Assembly (NCBI RefSeq): GCF_949628215.1
Contig: NC_134279.1
Coordinates: 50,704,266-50,768,265 of the forward strand
Reading direction: 5' to 3'
Length of the DNA: 64,000 bases
DNA from: Phalacrocorax aristotelis
Lineage: Eukaryota > Chordata > Aves > Suliformes > Phalacrocoracidae
Every line of letters starts with the position of its first letter. Within the stretch, counting starts at the first letter, position 1. Under the pieces are notes generated by a model, which worked only from the letters and a program-made list of their open reading frames with translations, had not been told where the DNA came from and did not search any database. The translations under genes and the position numbers were made by a program. This document shows positions 60,200-64,000 of the stretch, piece by piece.

Positions 60200-60366
60200 C
60201 ATAAAGGCCACTTTCTGCTGGTTCTGAGGCTGCCTTTGGATGAGGAGAATGGTAACTATGAAGGATGCCACCAACACAGCAAGAAGGCCAATACTCCAGG
60301 GCTCCAAGTTAGCAATGAAATGAATCCCATAAGTAGCGAGGACACTCAAGCCACAAACCAAGAAAG
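60200..60366 (-). CDS. SLC7A2: SLC7A2 coding exon (two membrane helices)
   Basis: TTTTTCACACAG precedes this 167-nt exon. It encodes AFLVCGLSVLATYGIHFIAN, then LEPWSIGLLAVLVASFIVTI and LLIQRQPQNQQKVAFM, with the donor ATG|GTGAAT. RQPQNQQKVAFMV is nearly invariant in the CAT family. Confidence 0.95.
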
Positions 60367-60675
60367 CTGTGTGAAAAACAAAATGATGGAAATGGGAAAG
60401 AGATCACTTAATCTCTGCATTGATGAGGATGTGACTTTTAAGAAGAATGATAGCAGGTCTTCAGTATGAAATGTTATCATGCAAATGTTTAATTAAAGAA
60501 AAATACAGTAGACTACAGATTAGATCCATCAAGAAGTATAAAAGCATTCTGCAGAATGACACAGTAATTATGACTGAAAGAAGACATGTTATCACTGGAT
60601 TTTTAATTTTGTCTTTAATAAAATTCCCTTATTTATGTTAATACATTACATGAGTTTGGACAGCTGAATACTTAC

Positions 60676-60881
60676 CTAAGAGACCCACCAAAAAGTTAAC
60701 AGTAGTGGCAGTCTGCTTGGTAGGTAAACTGGATGGATTAATCAGAGCCTGGAGACTGAAGTGATTCTCTTGTATCATATTTATCTGTGATTCACTTACT
60801 GCAGATTCCCGTTCAGATGCAGCCAAAGCTGCTTTTTCTGGAGAACATTTTGGTTGCTCATAGGTTAAACTGGGTTGGTAC
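60676..60881 (-). CDS. SLC7A2: SLC7A2 coding exon (loop and start of a membrane helix)
   Basis: This 206-nt exon follows TTTATGCATAG and ends CTTAG|GTAAGT. It encodes YQPSLTYEQPKCSPEKAALA, a hydrophilic loop with little conservation, then TATTVNFLVGLL at the start of a helix. Human has YQPGLSYDQPKCSPEK and FLVGFLAF at these points. Its first G completes an Arg codon from an exon outside the window. Confidence 0.95.
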
Positions 60882-61548
60882 CTATGCATAAAACGAACAC
60901 AATAATAAAAAAAACTAAGCTTACTTTGGGATTTGAAGCAATATGACTCTAGGAATGTATATAAATACTAAATTCTTTGCAGTAGAGATTTAAAATTTCC
61001 CAGTTCATACCTGCACTGCAACAGCATATATTATGAGTCACTATCATACATAAACAAGCTATGGCAACTCACTTTTTTGCTGGGTTTGTTTGGAGATTTT
61101 TTTGGCAGGTTTTTTAAGCTACGTGAATGTACCAATGGGCCAGATAAATGGTCAGACTCATACAAAAAGAGAGGACATGGTCTGGTGGTCAATGGCAGGG
61201 AAGGGGTAGGGGAACATCATTCTGACTTGCTTCCCATACTGTCAGAGGCCTACTAAATGGCATAAATTAAAATTTTACATCTGCTTTTTAAAATTTTAAG
61301 TGTATTTTTAAAAACACATGTTAAATAAATCACTATGGGATACTCTTTTCTTTTAAAGTGTAAATTATTGCAACATTGACTTGGAGCTGAATTTAAGCTG
61401 TTATACTTTTCAAAGTTAGCCTTAAGTAATAAAGACTGACTTTTTAAGCTAAAAAGAGCAATATGTAATAAAGTGATCGAGATATCAATATTATTCCATA
61501 GCTTTACAAACAGAACAGAGTTTTACTGGCAAGTATTTAGAATCTCAC

Positions 61549-61746
61549 TCATTGAGAGAGAATATTTGTACTCTCTTCTAGGTCTACAACATCTTGAAAC
61601 GCTTGTATGGCCTTACGTTTCTGATTAGGGTAATACAATGCAATTACTGGAGTTTGTTCATCCTGTGAACTATCTAGAACATCTACACCTTTCACATAGA
61701 GCCCCCACAATGTAAGAGGCCTAATATACAGCACAGATTTATTCAT
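61549..61746 (-). other. Unexplained coding-like open frame in an SLC7A2 intron
   Basis: The frame reads MNKSVLYIRPLTLWGLYVKG then VDVLDSSQDEQTPVIALYYP, NQKRKAIQAFQDVVDLEEST and NILSQ, with composition like a soluble protein. The same frame extends upstream (VLVQGSVPKVVDVRLCPKFN) across one TGA, after an acceptor-like TTCTTATTTTCCAG. I do not recognise it. It may be a decayed exon, a retrocopy fragment, an old repeat, or chance. Confidence 0.25.
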
Positions 61747-61898
61747 ATCAAAGTATCATTCATTGAATTTTGGACACAATCTTACATCTACTACTTTTGG
61801 GACTGATCCTTGGACCAATACATCTGGAAAATAAGAACAGTCAAGATTTCACATGAAGCTTTGACATCACTAACTGCCATACTGATACGACAATATAT

Positions 61899-64000
61899 GG
61901 AACCATACAATGTCCTGAGCTGGAAGGGACCCACAAGGATCATTGAGTCCAACTCCTGATCCTGCACAGGATAAACCCAAACTTCACACCATGTGTCTGA
62001 GGGCATTGCCCAAATGCTTCTTGAACAGCGTCAGGCTTGGAGCCATGACTGCCTCCCCGGGGGGCCTGTTCCAGTGCTCCACCACCTGCCGGTGGAAGAA
62101 CCTGTTCCTAACACCCAACCTAACCCTCCCCTGGCACATCTTCCTGCCATTCCCTCGGGTCCTGTCGTTGGTCACCAGAGAGAAGAGATCAGCGCCTGCC
62201 CCTCCTCCTCCCCTTGTGAGGAACCTGCAGACCGCGATGAGGTATCCCCTCAGTCTCCTCTTCTCCACGCTGAACAAACCAAGGGAATTCAGCCGCTCCT
62301 CATATGGCTTCCCCTCCAAACCCTTCACCAACTTCACAGCCCTTCTCTGGACACTCTCTAGTAGCTTTGTGCCCTTAATGTACTGTGGCACCCAAAACTG
62401 CACGCAGCACTCAAGGTGAGGCCGCACCAGCGTGGAGCAGAGCAGGACAATCACCTCCCTTGGCCAGCTGCAATGCAGGGCTTGATGCCCCCCAGGGCAC
62501 GGTTGGCCCTCTTGGATGCCAGGGCACTCTGTTGGCTCATGTTCAACTTGACATCGACCCGAACCCCCAGGCCCCTCTCTGCAGAGCTGCTCTCCAGCCT
62601 CTCGTTCCCCAGTCTGCCTGTACATCCACAGCTGCTGTGCCCCAGGTGCAAAACCCAGCACTTGCCCTTGTTAAACTTCATACGGCTGGTGATTGCCCAG
62701 CTCTCTGATTTGCCCAGATCTCTCTGCAGGGCCTCTCTGCCCTTGAGAGTGTCAACAGCTCCTCCCAATTTTGTGTCATCAGCAAACTTCATTAGCATGC
62801 CTTCAAGTCCTGCATCCAAGTCATTAACAAAGAGATTAAAGAGCACCAGCCCCAGGATGGATCCCTATGGAACCCCACTAGTGACCAGCCGCCAGCCTGA
62901 TGTAACCCCATTTACTAGAACCCTTTGACACCAACTGTCGGCCAATTGCTCACCCACTGCATTATGTGTGTATCCAGCTCTGTGCTGGACATCTTGTCCG
63001 GGAGGAGACTGTGAGACACAGTATCAAAAGCTCTGCTGAAATCCAAACAGATTACATCGACTGGCTTCCCTTGGTCAACTAGGTGGGTAACCTTGTCTTA
63101 GAAAGAAATTATAAGTTTGTTAAGCAGGACTTTCCCCTCCTGAACCCATGCTGGCTGGGACCAATAACTGAGTTGTCTTTCAGGTGTTTTTCAATAACTC
63201 CCAAAATAATCTTCTCCATAATTTTGCCAGGCACAGAAGTGAGGCTGACAGGCCTGTAGTTAGTGGGGGCATCCCTGTTGCCCCTCTTGAAAATTGGCAC
63301 AACATATGCCAGCTTCCAGTCAGCTGGGACCTCTCCAGATTCTCAAGAGCATTGAAAAATCATTGAGAGGTCTCCCTATGCCATCAGCCAGCTCTTTTTA
63401 TAACCGTTGGATGAATCATATCAGGCCCCATTGACTTATAGGGATCCAGCTGGAGCAGCACAGCCCGCTCAAGTTCAGGGTTGATTGGGAGTTTATCATT
63501 CCCACAGTCATTCTCTAGGTTCTGTAGCCCAGGGCTCTGGGTGTCCCATTGCCCATCATTGGTGTTGAAGACCAAGGCGAAGAAACCATTAAACATCTCT
63601 GCTTTGCTTATGTCCCTGCTTGTGAGGTGACCATGTTCACCAAGTAACAGGCCAATGTTATTTCTGGCCTGCCTTTTGCCATTAACATATTTTTTAAAAG
63701 CCTTTTTTATTGTCCCTCACAGTACTGGCCACTTTCCACTCCGATTGAGCTTTGGCCACAGAAATTTCCTCCCTGCAGTGGCAAACAACATCTCTGTCGT
63801 CTTCCCATGTTGCCTGACCTTGCTTCCACTGGCCATCTACTTCCTTTTTTTCACCTTATTTCTAGAAGAAGATCCCTGCTCAGCCAAGCCTGCTTTCTGC
63901 CTCGCATGCTTGACTTCCTACATTTTGGAATTGTCTGCTCCTGTGGTCTTAGGAGGCAGCACTTAAAAAAGCTCCCTCAAAAGCTTTTCCCCAGGGGACC
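61899..64000 (-). mobile_element. CR1 LINE, diverged, cut by window edge
   Basis: On the minus strand the RT is recognisable in pieces: MPIFKRGNRDAPTNYRPVSL and SQHGFRRGKSCLTNL (63300-63109), MLFNLFVNDLDAGLEGMLMK followed by [10 protein letters not shown] (62846-62451), and TLVRPHLECCVQFWVPQYIK with VEHWNRPPGEAV (62450-61984). A further piece reads DPYKSMGPDMIHPTVIKR near 63400. It is frameshifted and more diverged than the 36-38.8 kb element. The 3' end at about 61899 (GGACCCACAAGGATCATTGA on plus) is typical of CR1. Confidence 0.9.

Larger units (their letters stand above)
58355..60881 (-). other. SLC7A2: SLC7A2 gene, 3' part (cationic amino-acid transporter 2)
   Basis: Four exons on the minus strand join in phase and give the last 222 residues plus a stop of a CAT-family transporter, matching recalled human CAT-2 throughout. 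CAT-2 carries arginine, lysine and ornithine across the plasma membrane and supplies arginine for nitric oxide synthesis. The segment covers a hydrophilic loop, the last transmembrane helices and the cytoplasmic C-tail. The exons that distinguish CAT-2A from CAT-2B lie upstream, outside the window. SLC7A1 and SLC7A3 are less likely, because the NQQKVAFM and GIRHSLEGH contexts and the synteny with PDGFRL fit SLC7A2. Confidence 0.95.
60882..64000 (-). other. SLC7A2 intron (continues past the window)
   Basis: The next upstream SLC7A2 exon, which should end near LVAACVLIL, was not found, so the intron runs beyond 64000. It holds an unexplained coding-like open frame at 61549-61746 and a CR1 from 61899 onward. 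Introns 58543-59134, 59244-60199 and 60367-60675 show nothing notable. Confidence 0.7.

Noticed and set aside
1-64000. CRISPR arrays, bacterial-style operons, tRNA or rRNA genes, endogenous retrovirus
   Set aside because: None was recognised on either strand. The repeats found are LINEs, microsatellites and low-complexity tracts.

Overview
This is vertebrate nuclear DNA, most likely from a bird. Short spliced exons sit in introns of moderate size, and the interspersed repeats are almost all CR1-type LINEs, several with the CR1 3' end (copies of ATTCTGTGA). No SINE, bacterial operon, CRISPR array or tRNA was recognised. Three protein-coding genes are supported by exon-by-exon protein similarity (recalled from the known vertebrate proteins), by GT/GC-AG splice sites and by matching codon phase at every junction: MTUS1 (+), PDGFRL (-) and SLC7A2 (-). 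Order and relative orientation match the human 8p22 block SLC7A2-PDGFRL-MTUS1, read from the opposite end. Crocodilians and turtles also carry CR1, but the compact PDGFRL (about 26 kb) favours a bird.

Layout. 1-18.7 kb: last eight coding exons and 3'UTR of MTUS1 (329 codons plus stop, the shared coiled-coil C-terminus). About 18.8-22.2 kb: short region between convergent gene ends. 22.8-49.1 kb: all of PDGFRL on the minus strand, with its promoter in a CpG island at about 48.6-49.35 kb. Intron 2 carries a young CR1 with an almost complete ORF2 (35.9-38.8 kb) and a CR1 tail; intron 1 carries a short CR1 tail and a very old, nearly full-length CR1/L3-like element (43.3-46.95 kb) split by a young CR1 insertion. 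49.7-50.36 kb: an inverted, near-identical copy of the intron-2 CR1 tail. 50.4-58.35 kb: intergenic DNA and a long AT-rich SLC7A2 3'UTR. 58.36-60.88 kb: last four coding exons of SLC7A2. 61.9-64 kb: a decayed CR1 on the minus strand, cut by the window edge.

The genes do not form a pathway: MTUS1 is a microtubule-associated coiled-coil protein, PDGFRL a secreted two-Ig-domain PDGF-receptor-like protein, SLC7A2 a cationic amino-acid transporter. No new multi-gene system is visible. The points most worth checking are a frame-preserving 24-nt candidate microexon in PDGFRL, a GC-AG intron in MTUS1, a CR1-derived candidate alternative last exon of PDGFRL, the nested old/young CR1 pair, and an unexplained coding-like stretch in an SLC7A2 intron.
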